From an uncultured Collinsella sp. (lineage in GTDB: Bacteria; Actinomycetota; Coriobacteriia; Coriobacteriales; Coriobacteriaceae), in the NCBI GenBank assembly GCA_902479135.1, contig CABSNU010000016.1, positions 1 to 44,953 on the forward strand: 44,953 nt of DNA. Reading direction: 5' to 3'. The number at the start of each line of letters is the position of its first letter. The first letter of the stretch is position 1. Positions 7,609 through 15,262 of the stretch are shown here, piece by piece. The notes beneath the pieces were generated by a model. The model was not told the DNA's origin. It did not search any database and saw only the letters and a program-made list of their open reading frames with translations. The position numbers were made by a program, and so were the translations under genes.

Positions 7609-8026
7609 ACCCAAACAACAGCCCGTGCGCCCGCCAACCGCCTTCGAGCGCCTGGCGGACCCCGAGGGCAGACGCCGCGCCGCCGACCCCAAGCTCACTG
7701 CCAACGGTGCCGTGCGCGCCAACCGCGCCGCACAGTTTATGCCCTTTGCCGCCCTCACGGGATACTACGAACTCGTGCGCAAGCAGGAAATCACCGTCGA
7801 GCCAAAATGTGAGCTCACGGAAGAAAAAGCCCTCGAGCTTTCGAAAAAGCTCGAGGGCCTCAAACGCGGCGACCTGGTCCGCGTCACCTATTACGATACG
7901 TACGGCTATCGCTCCCGCACCGGCATCCTCGACGAGGTACTCCCTGCCTTCAAGCTCCTCAAACTCAGGGATATCGCCATCGACTTCGACGACATCCAAG
8001 ACATCGAACTGCGCGGACGAGCCTAG
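7601..8026 (+). CDS. YolD-like protein
   Basis: Encodes 141 residues of the YolD family: the motif RANRAAQFMPFAALTGY is characteristic, and the C-terminal half is a small beta-rich domain (GDLVRVTYYDTYGYRSRTG). YolD proteins are routinely paired with UvrX-type polymerases in Bacillus and its phages and are proposed UmuD-like partners; function is not proven. The GTG start at 7601 has GGAGGA 4 bp upstream and overlaps the polymerase stop by 8 bp, so the two are translationally coupled and share SOS control. Confidence 0.85.
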   Translation: MPKPKQQPVRPPTAFERLADPEGRRRAADPKLTANGAVRANRAAQFMPFAALTGYYELVRKQEITVEPKCELTEEKALELSKKLEGLKRGDLVRVTYYDTYGYRSRTGILDEVLPAFKLLKLRDIAIDFDDIQDIELRGRA

Positions 8027-8052
8027 CCAAGGAAGCGCATCCAGAGCGACGC

Positions 8053-8436
8053 TTACAGCGTCATGACGTAGTAGCCCGCGTCTTTCACGGCCGTCTCGAG
8101 GACATCACGATCAACCGGCTGCTTAGAGCGCACGCGTGCCGTGTGGTCCGCATACGTCACCGTTGCCCACACGCCATCCAGTGCATTGAGGGCATTGGCT
8201 ACGTTCTGAGCGCAGCCGTCACAGCTCATGCCGCCGATGAGCAGCTCATCGCTATAGGGATAGTGTGACGCATCGGTATCCACCACAACAACCTTTTTGG
8301 CCTTCTTGCCGCTCGCACCATCGCTGCAACAACTCTTCCCGTGTGTCGAAGCGGCAATGCGACGCAGTCCAAAAAACATGCCGACGGCAATGACGGCCAG
8401 CACGATGAGATTCGCAGGGTTGAGCAAGTCACTCAT
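8053..8436 (-). CDS. Membrane-anchored HMA-domain metallochaperone
   Basis: Encodes 127 residues. An N-terminal membrane segment (residues 8-25, ANLIVLAVIAVGMFFGL) is followed by a lysine-rich linker with a CC pair (KSCCSDGASGKKAKK) and a C-terminal heavy-metal-associated domain with GGMSCDGCA, the CxxC copper(I)-binding motif. It probably captures Cu(I) at the inner face of the membrane. No copper ATPase is adjacent. Start ATG 8436 has GAAAGGGGAACGC upstream; the frame extends 15 bp to a TTG that lies within that ribosome site. A CsoR-like operator lies 33 bp upstream. Confidence 0.85.
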   Translation of the reverse strand: MSDLLNPANLIVLAVIAVGMFFGLRRIAASTHGKSCCSDGASGKKAKKVVVVDTDASHYPYSDELLIGGMSCDGCAQNVANALNALDGVWATVTYADHTARVRSKQPVDRDVLETAVKDAGYYVMTL

Positions 8437-8468
8437 GCGTTCCCCTTTCAAGTAGCCCTAATTTCTAG

Positions 8469-8485
8469 ATACCCCCATGGGGTGT
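8469..8485 (-). promoter_or_regulatory. CsoR-like copper operator
   Basis: ATACCCCCATGGGGTGT is a GC-box dyad (TACCCC / GGGGTG around CATG) of the form bound by CsoR-family copper sensors (runs of C and G with flanking TA/TG). It sits in the 5' region of the HMA chaperone gene. CsoR itself is not in the window, so regulation is inferred from operator shape and target function. Confidence 0.5.
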
Positions 8486-8547
8486 CCCCATCTTAACCCA
8501 AAATCATGTCTGTTCGGTCAATTAGTTTCCCTCTTCAAACTTTTTTG

Positions 8548-8594
8548 TTGACCATGGCTTACTTTCGTGTATAAGTTTTCCTAGGCTAACAACT
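8548..8594 (+). promoter_or_regulatory. Promoter of DUF3793-flavodoxin operon with DtxR-like half site
   Basis: TTGACC (8548-8553) and TATAAG (8570-8575) are 16 bp apart. Directly downstream, aggctaac at 8583-8590 equals one full half of the DtxR/IdeR consensus TTAGGTTAGGCTAACCTAA; over the 19-mer 8576-8594, 11 positions match, essentially one half. Iron control would fit the flavodoxin but is a weak inference. Confidence 0.4.
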
Positions 8595-8614
8595 GAGGAC
8601 CCGAAAGGAGCATC

Positions 8615-9319
8615 GTGACTCGAACCATTGACATCCCAACATACCAAACGGCTGTCGTGCGCAACTGCTCCCCTACGCTCGCAGGTATCAAGCCGGCTTC
8701 GCTCTTTACCTATCCCGGCGTTTACGCCAACCAAAACGGAAAACCCGGCGCCGTCCATATCGAAGAGCGACGCTCTCGCCTGCTCGCCGTCATAGCCCAA
8801 TGCAACCGCGAGCTCCAGCCACTCGGGATCCATATGAGCGTTTTGGTCTGGCGCCCCTGCGGAGCGCTCATCTATGTGTACCGCCCTGCGGACCTCATGC
8901 GATACCTCTCCGACCCCCGCGCCACGACGGCGCTTGCCGCCGAAGGTTACGATGTCCACAACCTGCCCGCATCCCTGGTGCATCTCGCCGCGCGCATCAC
9001 GCTGGCAAGCAGCAATGCCGCAGAAAGCGCCTATGACGGCAGCGTCTGCGCACTCCCGCGAAATAGGCACTGCGATACGGGGTGCATGTGCGAGTTCCCC
9101 CACGAAATTGGCTATTTTTTGGGCTATCCCTACGAAGATGTCCATCAGTTTATCGTCCAGCACGGCGAAAACTATAAGGTCTTTGGCGCATGGAAGGTAT
9201 ACACAAACGTTGAGCAGGCGCTCACGACCTTCGATTCCTATCGCGCATGCACGCAATACCTTACCTACATCTATCAACAGGGCTGCACCCTGGAACAACT
9301 TGTCCAGGCAACCCGATAG
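8615..9319 (+). CDS. DUF3793 family protein
   Basis: Encodes 234 residues of the DUF3793 family of anaerobes: near the N-terminus NCSPTLAGIKPASLFTY, near the C-terminus FPHEIGYFLGYPYEDVHQFI. Cysteines cluster at 145-158 (CALPRNRHCDTGCMC), which could bind a metal, although the family has no established activity. The GTG start at 8615 follows GAAAGGAG. The flavodoxin gene begins 46 bp downstream with its own ribosome site, and this pairing is common in related anaerobes. The operon probably serves a redox or iron-limitation role; this is inference from the partner. Confidence 0.85.
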   Translation: MTRTIDIPTYQTAVVRNCSPTLAGIKPASLFTYPGVYANQNGKPGAVHIEERRSRLLAVIAQCNRELQPLGIHMSVLVWRPCGALIYVYRPADLMRYLSDPRATTALAAEGYDVHNLPASLVHLAARITLASSNAAESAYDGSVCALPRNRHCDTGCMCEFPHEIGYFLGYPYEDVHQFIVQHGENYKVFGAWKVYTNVEQALTTFDSYRACTQYLTYIYQQGCTLEQLVQATR

Positions 9320-9365
9320 AGCATACAAAACGCGGCTGCACGCCGCACAACCGAAAGGAAAACAT

Positions 9366-9785
9366 ATGAGCAAGATCGCAGTAGTCTACTGGAGCGGTAC
9401 AGGCAACACCGAGGCCATGGCAAACTTCGTTGCCGAGGGCGCAACCGGTGCCGGCGCCGAGGCAGAGGTCATCTCCTGCGCCGACTTCTCCGCAGACAAG
9501 GCCGCCAGCTATGACGCCATTGCCTTCGGCTGCCCCGCCATGGGTTCCGAGGAGCTTGAGTATGACGAGTTCCAGCCTATGTGGGACGAGGTCAAGGAGA
9601 CCCTCGGCGACAAGAAGGTCGTCCTCTTTGGCTCCTATTCGTGGGCCGAGGGCGAGTGGATGGACAACTGGAAGGCCGACGCCGACGAGGCCGGCGTCAA
9701 CGTCGTGGACTCCGTCATTTGCTACGATGCGCCCGACGATGAGGGCGAGGCGGCCTGCAAGGCCCTCGGAGCCGAGCTCGCGTAA
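9366..9785 (+). CDS. Short-chain flavodoxin
   Basis: Encodes 139 residues, clostridial-type length. The FMN phosphate loop is SGTGNTEAM (residues 10-18), the second flavin loop is FGCPAMGSEE near 58-67, and the third is GSYSWAEGEWMDNW near 90-103, with the tryptophan that stacks on FMN in Clostridium flavodoxins. It is an acidic cytoplasmic electron carrier that replaces ferredoxin, typically under iron limitation. Start ATG 9366 has GAAAGGAAAAC upstream. It is second in the DUF3793 operon and ends at a strong bidirectional terminator. Confidence 0.93.
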   Translation: MSKIAVVYWSGTGNTEAMANFVAEGATGAGAEAEVISCADFSADKAASYDAIAFGCPAMGSEELEYDEFQPMWDEVKETLGDKKVVLFGSYSWAEGEWMDNWKADADEAGVNVVDSVICYDAPDDEGEAACKALGAELA

Positions 9786-9840
9786 CGGACCCAGGGCCTC
9801 CAAAAGAGCCTGCATCAAAGCGCATCCTCATCCCTACAAA

Positions 9841-9880
9841 AGAGCGGGGGCTGGATTCAAGTCCAGCCCCCGCTCTTTAG
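9841..9880. terminator. Bidirectional intrinsic terminator
   Basis: A perfect 15-bp stem (9841-9855 / 9862-9876) with loop ttcaag. On the plus strand it is followed by tttag; on the minus strand by the complement of acaaa (tttgt). It separates the convergent flavodoxin and ABC-transporter operons. Confidence 0.85.
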
Positions 9881-9902
9881 TAACGGCAGTTACATCAACC
9901 GG

Positions 9903-10655
9903 CTACGAGATATTGCCCAAAAACGCCTTGGTGCGTTCGCTCTTGGGATGGTCGAAGACCTCGCTCGGCGTACCCTCTTCCACAATGACGCCGCCGTCCA
10001 TAAAGACGACGCGGTCGGCGACGTCGCGGGCAAAGCCCATCTCGTGCGTCACGACGATCATAGTCATGCCGTCGCGTGCCAGGTCGCGCATGACACCCAG
10101 AACGTCGCGCACGAGCTCGGGATCGAGCGCCGACGTGGCCTCGTCAAAGAGCATAACGTGAGGGTTCATCGACAGGGCGCGGGCGATGGCAACGCGCTGC
10201 TGCTGGCCGCCCGAAAGCTGACTCGGCATAAAATCGATGCGCTCGGCCAGACCGACCTTGGTGAGCTCCTCGACGGCGATCTTCTCGGCCTCTTCCTTGC
10301 TGCGCTTGAGCACCTTTTGCTGCGCAAGCATGACGTTCTTTTTGACTGACAGGTGCGGGAACAAATTGAACTGCTGGAACACCATACCCAGATGCGTGCG
10401 CACCTTGTTAAGGTCGACGCCCTTGGCGCACACGTCCACACCCTCAACGACAATCGAGCCACTCGTGGGATGCTCAAGACGGTTGATGCAGCGAAGCATC
10501 GTCGACTTACCCGAGCCCGAGGGACCCAAAACTACGACGACCTCGCCCTTATGCACATCCAGATCGATATCTCGCAGAACGACGTTATCGCCAAAGGCTT
10601 TCTGGAGGTTCTTGATACTGACGACAACCTCGTTCGAGTTATTGGTTTCGCTCAT
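9903..10655 (-). CDS. Polar amino-acid ABC transporter ATPase (GlnQ type)
   Basis: Encodes 250 residues, standard for the family. Walker A GPSGSGKST, signature LSGGQQQR, Walker B VMLFDEATSALDPE and the switch histidine in VVTHE are all intact. It would power uptake of a polar amino acid with the permease (13 bp upstream) and the binding protein upstream. Start ATG 10655 follows AAGGAGGTCCTATC. The operon order on the minus strand is binding protein, permease, ATPase. Confidence 0.95.
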   Translation of the reverse strand: MSETNNSNEVVVSIKNLQKAFGDNVVLRDIDLDVHKGEVVVVLGPSGSGKSTMLRCINRLEHPTSGSIVVEGVDVCAKGVDLNKVRTHLGMVFQQFNLFPHLSVKKNVMLAQQKVLKRSKEEAEKIAVEELTKVGLAERIDFMPSQLSGGQQQRVAIARALSMNPHVMLFDEATSALDPELVRDVLGVMRDLARDGMTMIVVTHEMGFARDVADRVVFMDGGVIVEEGTPSEVFDHPKSERTKAFLGNIS

Positions 10656-10667
10656 GATAGGACCTCC

Positions 10668-12029
10668 TTACAGACCGGCGATGTGATCGGCGGGCGTCGC
10701 GACAACCTGTCCGGCGCTCTTGGCGGGACGCTTCTTCTTGGTCTCGGCCGTGCCTAAAAGCCTTGCCTCAAGACCGCTCACCAAGCGAGCGAGCGGCAGG
10801 GTGATGACCAGATAGAACAGGGCGGCAACCACGTACGGTGTAATGGAGCCCGTCGTGGCCACGATGGTGCGGGCGTTCATGACGATCTCGACCACGCCCA
10901 CAGCCGCGAGCAGCGACGTATCCTTGTAAAGCAGGATAAATTCACTGGTCAGCGTAGGCAGGACATTACGGAACGTCTGCGGAATCATGACATAGAGCAG
11001 CGTCTGGAACGCGTTCATGCCCAGCGAACGCGCAGCCTCGTTCTGGCCCTTGGGGATCGACTGAATACCGGCGCGGAAGATCTCACACAGATACGCAGAC
11101 GAGTTCATGGCCATGACGATGACGCCGAGCACGTAGTCGTCCACCTTGACGCCGGCCAACGGCAGACCGAAGAACGCGATATAGATCTGCAGGAACGCCG
11201 GCGTACCGCGAATGATATTCACATAGATACCGGCAAGGCAACGCAGGATGCGCGACTTGGAGATGCGCATGAGCGACAGGGCGAAACCAAAGGGAATTGC
11301 CAGCGGAAACGCCACGAGCACGATCGAGAGCGACGTGAGGAAGCCTTTGAAGACGATCGGCAGGCTCTGGACCAAAATGACCGGGTTCAGGAACAGGCGA
11401 AGGAACATGTTGGAATTCCATGCCTCGACCCACGGCTGCTCCTTAAGGTCGGCCAGGAAGTTATCGAATGCCGTCACGCCCTTGATCTCCACCGACGGAA
11501 TCTTGGAGATCTTCTTGGTCGAACCATCGGCCAAAGTGTAGGTGCCGCTAAAGGCCTCGTCGCCGCCCTCGACGGGGAAGGTCACGCCGTAGACCTCGAC
11601 ACGGAAATAACCGCCGGCGGGCGCCGTCTCACCAAAATCGATCTTGAGCGTCTGACCATCGACCTTGCACGTGGGCTTCATGGGCGTACGGTCCATAAGG
11701 TCATCGCCCGAGAGCATCGTCAGACGCGTGTCGTCCGCACCAAAGGTCGTGCCATCGACAAACGTCAGCGAAAGACCGCTCAGCTCCTCATCGGCATCGG
11801 CCTGGACCTCCCAGGTGATACGAGTCTCGGTGCCACCGACCACGTCGCTACCCGAACCGGTATTGGGTCGGGCGGTGATCTTTGCGGTCTCAAGTGCCTG
11901 AGCGGTCGAGGGCACGCAGGCCCCCGCGCATACCAGGGCGAGCGCCACAGCCAGGGCACAGGCCAGCTTTTGGAGCATCAAGGGCAGTGGATGGCTCTTG
12001 CCCATGGCTCCTTGGTTCAATCGAGACAA
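10668..12029 (-). CDS. Amino-acid ABC transporter permease with N-terminal extracytoplasmic domain
   Basis: Encodes 453 residues from the TTG at 12029 (AGGAGCCACC before it); ATG 12005 with a very close AAGGAG is an alternative giving 445. Residues about 10-45 form a signal peptide (ACALAVALALVCAGA, likely cut after STAQA). About 46-200 is a beta-rich extracytoplasmic domain (VDGTTFGADDTRLTMLSGDD, GGYFRVEVYGVTF) I cannot assign. The rest is an ordinary HisM/GlnP permease with five membrane segments and the EAA loop NEAARSLGMNAFQTLLYVMIP. Ordinary permeases of this family are about 220 residues, so this is a fusion. The extra domain may help dock the lipoprotein or bind substrate. No stop or frameshift interrupts the join. 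Confidence 0.9.
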   Translation of the reverse strand: MSRLNQGAMGKSHPLPLMLQKLACALAVALALVCAGACVPSTAQALETAKITARPNTGSGSDVVGGTETRITWEVQADADEELSGLSLTFVDGTTFGADDTRLTMLSGDDLMDRTPMKPTCKVDGQTLKIDFGETAPAGGYFRVEVYGVTFPVEGGDEAFSGTYTLADGSTKKISKIPSVEIKGVTAFDNFLADLKEQPWVEAWNSNMFLRLFLNPVILVQSLPIVFKGFLTSLSIVLVAFPLAIPFGFALSLMRISKSRILRCLAGIYVNIIRGTPAFLQIYIAFFGLPLAGVKVDDYVLGVIVMAMNSSAYLCEIFRAGIQSIPKGQNEAARSLGMNAFQTLLYVMIPQTFRNVLPTLTSEFILLYKDTSLLAAVGVVEIVMNARTIVATTGSITPYVVAALFYLVITLPLARLVSGLEARLLGTAETKKKRPAKSAGQVVATPADHIAGL

Positions 12030-12082
12030 GGTGGCTCCTAACGTTTAAGTTGCCGACATAACGGGGCGGGATGACGCCCATT

Positions 12083-12123
12083 CAAGAAACGCAAAGGCCC
12101 TCTCCGCCAAAACGGAAAGGGCC
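12083..12123 (-). terminator. Hairpin after the binding-protein gene
   Basis: An 11-bp stem with one G-U pair (12096-12106 / 12113-12123), then on the minus strand TTTGCGTTTCTT. It lies between the binding-protein gene and the permease gene. It may be a partial terminator that keeps binding protein in excess over the membrane components, as in many such operons. Confidence 0.6.
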
Positions 12124-12145
12124 CGCTTGCAATCAAGTGACTATT

Positions 12146-13006
12146 CTACTTGATGTTGTACTTAGCCATGAGGGCGTCAACGGTACCGTCGTCGGTCAGG
12201 TCCTTGATAGCCTGGTTGATGTCGTCCTTGAGCTTGGTATTGCCCTGGTTGATGGCGATGGCGTACTCCTCGCCGGTGCTGATCTGCTTGATGGTCTGGC
12301 AGGTGTTGAACTGCTCGGCGGTCAGCTGGCTGGCAACGGAGCGGTTGGTGACTACGGCGTCACCCTTATCGGACTGTAGGGCGCTGAAGCACTCGGTAGC
12401 GTCCTTATAGGGAACGATCTTGGCCTTGGGGAAGTTCTCCTGAGCAAAGGCCTCGGCGGTCGAACCGGACTGAACGATGATCGTGGCGTCGGCATTGTTG
12501 AGCTTCTCGCTGTAGTTATCGGCCGTAATGTCGGTGTTATCGACCTTGGTCACGACAGCCTGATCGTCCATGTAGTAAGAGTCGGAGAAAGTGACTTCCT
12601 TCTCACGCTCGGGTGTGTCAGTGATAGCCGCAATGGCGACGTCGTACTTGGCGCCCGAAGCAACGCCGGGGACGAGCGTGTCGAAGTCGTTGTTGACGTA
12701 CTCGACATCCAGACCCAGCTTGTCACCGATAGCCTTGATGAGCTCAAGGTCAAAGCCCTGGTAGTCGCCGTTGTCATCCTTGTACTCAAACGGCGCGTAC
12801 TCGGCAGAGGTGCCGACGGTGAGCGTACCGCCCTTGACGAGTGCATACTCCTTGGAGCCGTCGACCTTCTCAACCTTCGCGTTGTCAGAGCCGCTGGAAC
12901 CGGCATCGGAACCAGAGGTGGCGTTGGACGAACCACAGCCCGTCAGTGCAAGAGCGAGCGCCATGGCGCCCGTGGCTGCAAACGCGCCAAGCTTCTTGAG
13001 CTTCAT
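12146..13006 (-). CDS. Amino-acid binding lipoprotein (SBP family 3)
   Basis: Encodes 286 residues. The lipoprotein signal is clear: MKLKKLGAFAATG, a hydrophobic core and LALTGC with the lipid-modified cysteine at residue 24. A Ser/Gly-rich linker follows, then the family-3 fold (TVGTSAEYAPFEYKDDNGDYQGFDLEL, split here by residues: ligand loop at FEY, hinge near GFDLELIKAIG). The ligand is a polar amino acid; which one cannot be read. Start ATG 13006 has AAGGAGACTGATT; an upstream in-frame start at 13072 would destroy the signal peptide. First gene of the transporter operon. Confidence 0.94.
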   Translation of the reverse strand: MKLKKLGAFAATGAMALALALTGCGSSNATSGSDAGSSGSDNAKVEKVDGSKEYALVKGGTLTVGTSAEYAPFEYKDDNGDYQGFDLELIKAIGDKLGLDVEYVNNDFDTLVPGVASGAKYDVAIAAITDTPEREKEVTFSDSYYMDDQAVVTKVDNTDITADNYSEKLNNADATIIVQSGSTAEAFAQENFPKAKIVPYKDATECFSALQSDKGDAVVTNRSVASQLTAEQFNTCQTIKQISTGEEYAIAINQGNTKLKDDINQAIKDLTDDGTVDALMAKYNIK

Positions 13007-13063
13007 AATCAGTCTCCTTCCAGTGACCCCGTTTGATTCAGAGGTCTGCAAAAACTGTTGGCT

Positions 13064-13092
13064 ATTATGCACCCGGAATTACAATTCTGCAA
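13064..13092 (-). promoter_or_regulatory. Promoter of the amino-acid transporter operon, with internal dyad
   Basis: On the minus strand TTGCAG (13092-13087), a 17-bp spacer and CATAAT (13069-13064). The spacer region contains the dyad GAATT-N2-AATTC, which would place a bound repressor across the promoter. The shape loosely recalls an ArgR box, but the match is too short to name the regulator. Confidence 0.6.
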
Positions 13093-13153
13093 TGAGAAAA
13101 CTGATTGAAACAAACCCATAACGTGAATGGAATACTCCACTTAGCAACAGTCA

Positions 13154-14020
13154 TTACTGCTGCAATGACCTTAACAGTTTGATTTCAGCTGCATAACCTG
13201 CAAGTTCGTTCGGCGTCTCCAAAATAAATGGAAGTGCACGCAAGCGGCTATTCGATACAATATTCTGCATAACCTGCATACCGCCGCCAAACTCTTCACT
13301 ACCCAGGTAGCCCTTGCCGATGCACTCGTGGCGATCCTTATGGGCGCCGCAGGGGTTCTTGGAGTCATTGATATGCACGGCGCGCAAGCGCTCGATACCC
13401 ACCACGCGGTCGAACTCGTCGAGTACGCCGTCAAGATCATGGATGATGTCGTAGCCGGCATCGCTCACATGGCAGGTGTCCAAACAAACGCCCAGCTTAT
13501 CGGACAGCTCTGGGCACTTGGCGGCAACGCCCTCGATAATGCGCGCCAGTTCTTCAAAGCTACGGCCCACCTCGGTGCCCTTGCCCGCCATGGTCTCAAG
13601 CAATACCGTCGTCTGCTGTCCCTCAAACATCACCTGGCACAGCGTGTCGACAATCATCTGAATGCCGGCGTCTGCCCCCTGTCCCACATGCGCACCGGGA
13701 TGGAAGTTGTAGTAGTTGCCGGGCAGTGCTTCCAGACGCTGCAAATCTTCCGCCATAGCCTCCAAGGCAAACTCCCGCGCCCGCTCCTTAGCGGAGCAGG
13801 GGTTATAGGTATACGGGGCATGCGCCACCAGCGGTCCAAAGTCGTTTTGCGCCATAAGCTCGCGCAGAGCCGCCACGTCATCCATGTCAAGGTCTTTTGC
13901 CTTGCCACCGCGCGGGTTGCGCGTAAAGAACGCAAAGGTATTGGCACCAATGGACAACGCCGTCTCCCCCATTGCCCGATAGCCCTTCGTCGTCGAAAGA
14001 TGACACCCGATCGTCAGCAT
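13154..14020 (-). CDS. nfo: Endonuclease IV-like AP endonuclease
   Basis: Encodes 288 residues, full length for the family. Motifs of the TIM-barrel zinc enzyme are present: GCHLSTTKG at the N-terminus, LVAHAPY, NFHPGAH, LLETMAG, CLDTCHVSDAGYD, HINDSKNPCGAHKDRHECIGKG and FILETPN. These supply the three-zinc ligands (His, Glu, Asp). It cleaves abasic sites in base-excision repair. ATG 14020 was preferred over a TTG two codons upstream; GAGGGGGAG precedes it. The first of two repeated hairpin elements ends 20 nt before the start codon. Confidence 0.93.
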   Translation of the reverse strand: MLTIGCHLSTTKGYRAMGETALSIGANTFAFFTRNPRGGKAKDLDMDDVAALRELMAQNDFGPLVAHAPYTYNPCSAKERAREFALEAMAEDLQRLEALPGNYYNFHPGAHVGQGADAGIQMIVDTLCQVMFEGQQTTVLLETMAGKGTEVGRSFEELARIIEGVAAKCPELSDKLGVCLDTCHVSDAGYDIIHDLDGVLDEFDRVVGIERLRAVHINDSKNPCGAHKDRHECIGKGYLGSEEFGGGMQVMQNIVSNSRLRALPFILETPNELAGYAAEIKLLRSLQQ

Positions 14021-14040
14021 CTCCAACTCCCCCTCATCAG

Positions 14041-14103
14041 TTGCGGTGAAATACGGTCTATTGGTGCCTTATTTTGGCGCAAACAGACCGTATTCCACCG
14101 CAA
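14041..14103 (-). repeat. Hairpin element, copy 1, upstream of nfo
   Basis: A 63-nt inverted repeat: 19-nt arms 14041-14059 and 14085-14103 pair with a single G-U. Inside, ttggtgcc and ggcgcaaa pair further around a T-rich loop. Compared with copy 2 at 15200-15262, outer arms and loop are conserved. The inner 6-bp stem is replaced by a different but still complementary sequence (cggtct/agaccg here). On the minus strand it ends 20 nt before the nfo ATG and the shared flank actga-g-ggggg forms the ribosome site. Confidence 0.75.
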
Positions 14104-14164
14104 GATATAAAAGGGGCATCAGGGGCACGGTCCGCCGAGCCCCCTTGAGCACCAGCACCGCAGC

Positions 14165-15184
14165 CTAGAGCGTCAAGCGAATCGCATCGATAATCTGCGC
14201 GCAGCGCTGCGTGGCGGCAAGAGGCATAACGGGGCTTTCAAGCTCTCCCGTCTGGACGAGCTGCATCGCATGCTGAATTTCGCCGTAGAAATCATCGACC
14301 TCAAACGGGGCATTAATTTCGAGCATTCGTCCGTCGGAGTACTTCACATGGGCGAGCTCGGGGCGATGGAGGCGCTCGATTTCCACCGAACCCCGTTCGC
14401 AGGCAATCGTTAAGCGGCTTTCATATGCTGCTTTGCCGTCGCACACCATATGAATGGGTATACCGCCGACACTCATATGGATCTCATCGGCCCAATCCAC
14501 GCGGCCGCCCAATACGTCACGCCAGCGAACTTCACGAGACGAAACATCGCACGCACCCGCAAGCAGATCCTCAAACCACCCGACCGCATAGCAGCCCATG
14601 TCATATAGACAGCCACCCTGCAACGGATCGAGCAGATAACTCGAAGGGGACTCACCATAATCGAGTTTTTGCACGCTTTCGATCGAGACGATACAGCCGA
14701 GCTCGCCCGACGCAAGCAAACCCTTCACGCGAGTATGCATCGGACAAAACCGATTTTTCATCGCCTCCATAAACGGCACACCGCACTCACGGGAAACAGA
14801 GGCGATCGCATGGGCCTCTTCTTCATTCAAAACGGCCGGCTTTTCGCACAGCACGGCCTTTCCCGCGCGCAGTGCCCGACAAGCCCAATGCACATGCATG
14901 CCATGTGGAATAGCCAAGTAGATTGCATCGACATCGGGATCGGCAATCAACGCATCATAAGCCGCATCGCCGCTATCGTCAGCCGTGGCATAACTGTGCG
15001 CGGCATCAATCGAAAACGCTCGACAAAATTCCTCGACATGTGCAGGAGTGCGGCCGGCCGCAGCCACCAGCCGTGCCCCGTCGACCTTCTTGAGCGACGA
15101 TGCAAATCGATGCGAAATGTGCCCAGCGCCCAAAACGCCCCAACGAACCTCACGCAAATCATCACATGAATCCCGATGGCCCAC
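14165..15184 (-). CDS. Gfo/Idh/MocA family oxidoreductase
   Basis: Encodes 339 residues. Rossmann motif WGVLGAGHISHRFA near the N-terminus, then VDAIYLAIPHGMH and the catalytic-region motif AGKAVLCEKPAVLN (Lys of EKP); the C-terminal half is the alpha/beta substrate domain. Such enzymes are NAD(P)-dependent sugar or polyol dehydrogenases; substrate unknown. The GTG start at 15184 follows AAGGGGGCTGTC; the frame reaches further to 15241 but only through the hairpin element. Same strand as the aldo/keto reductase upstream and nfo downstream. Confidence 0.9.
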   Translation of the reverse strand: MGHRDSCDDLREVRWGVLGAGHISHRFASSLKKVDGARLVAAAGRTPAHVEEFCRAFSIDAAHSYATADDSGDAAYDALIADPDVDAIYLAIPHGMHVHWACRALRAGKAVLCEKPAVLNEEEAHAIASVSRECGVPFMEAMKNRFCPMHTRVKGLLASGELGCIVSIESVQKLDYGESPSSYLLDPLQGGCLYDMGCYAVGWFEDLLAGACDVSSREVRWRDVLGGRVDWADEIHMSVGGIPIHMVCDGKAAYESRLTIACERGSVEIERLHRPELAHVKYSDGRMLEINAPFEVDDFYGEIQHAMQLVQTGELESPVMPLAATQRCAQIIDAIRLTL

Positions 15185-15199
15185 GACAGCCCCCTTCAG

Positions 15200-15262
15200 T
15201 TGCGGTGAAATAGTTCCTGTTGGTGCCTTATTCTGCCGCAAACAGGAACTATTCCATCACAA
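15200..15262 (-). repeat. Hairpin element, copy 2, upstream of the oxidoreductase
   Basis: A 63-nt element, same length as copy 1 at 14041-14103. Arms are 15200-15221 and 15241-15262, with the inner stem gttcct/aggaac instead of cggtct/agaccg. Outer arm (ttgcggtgaaata), loop (ggtgccttatt, gcaaa) and the flank aagatataaaaggg are shared. It ends 15 nt before the GTG start of the next gene. It also overlaps the 3' end of the aldo/keto reductase gene, whose last codons and stop (15257-15259) lie in the element. Confidence 0.75.

Noticed and set aside
14165..15241. Longer start for the oxidoreductase at 15241
   Set aside because: The added 19 codons are the hairpin element; the GTG 15184 has AAGGGGG.
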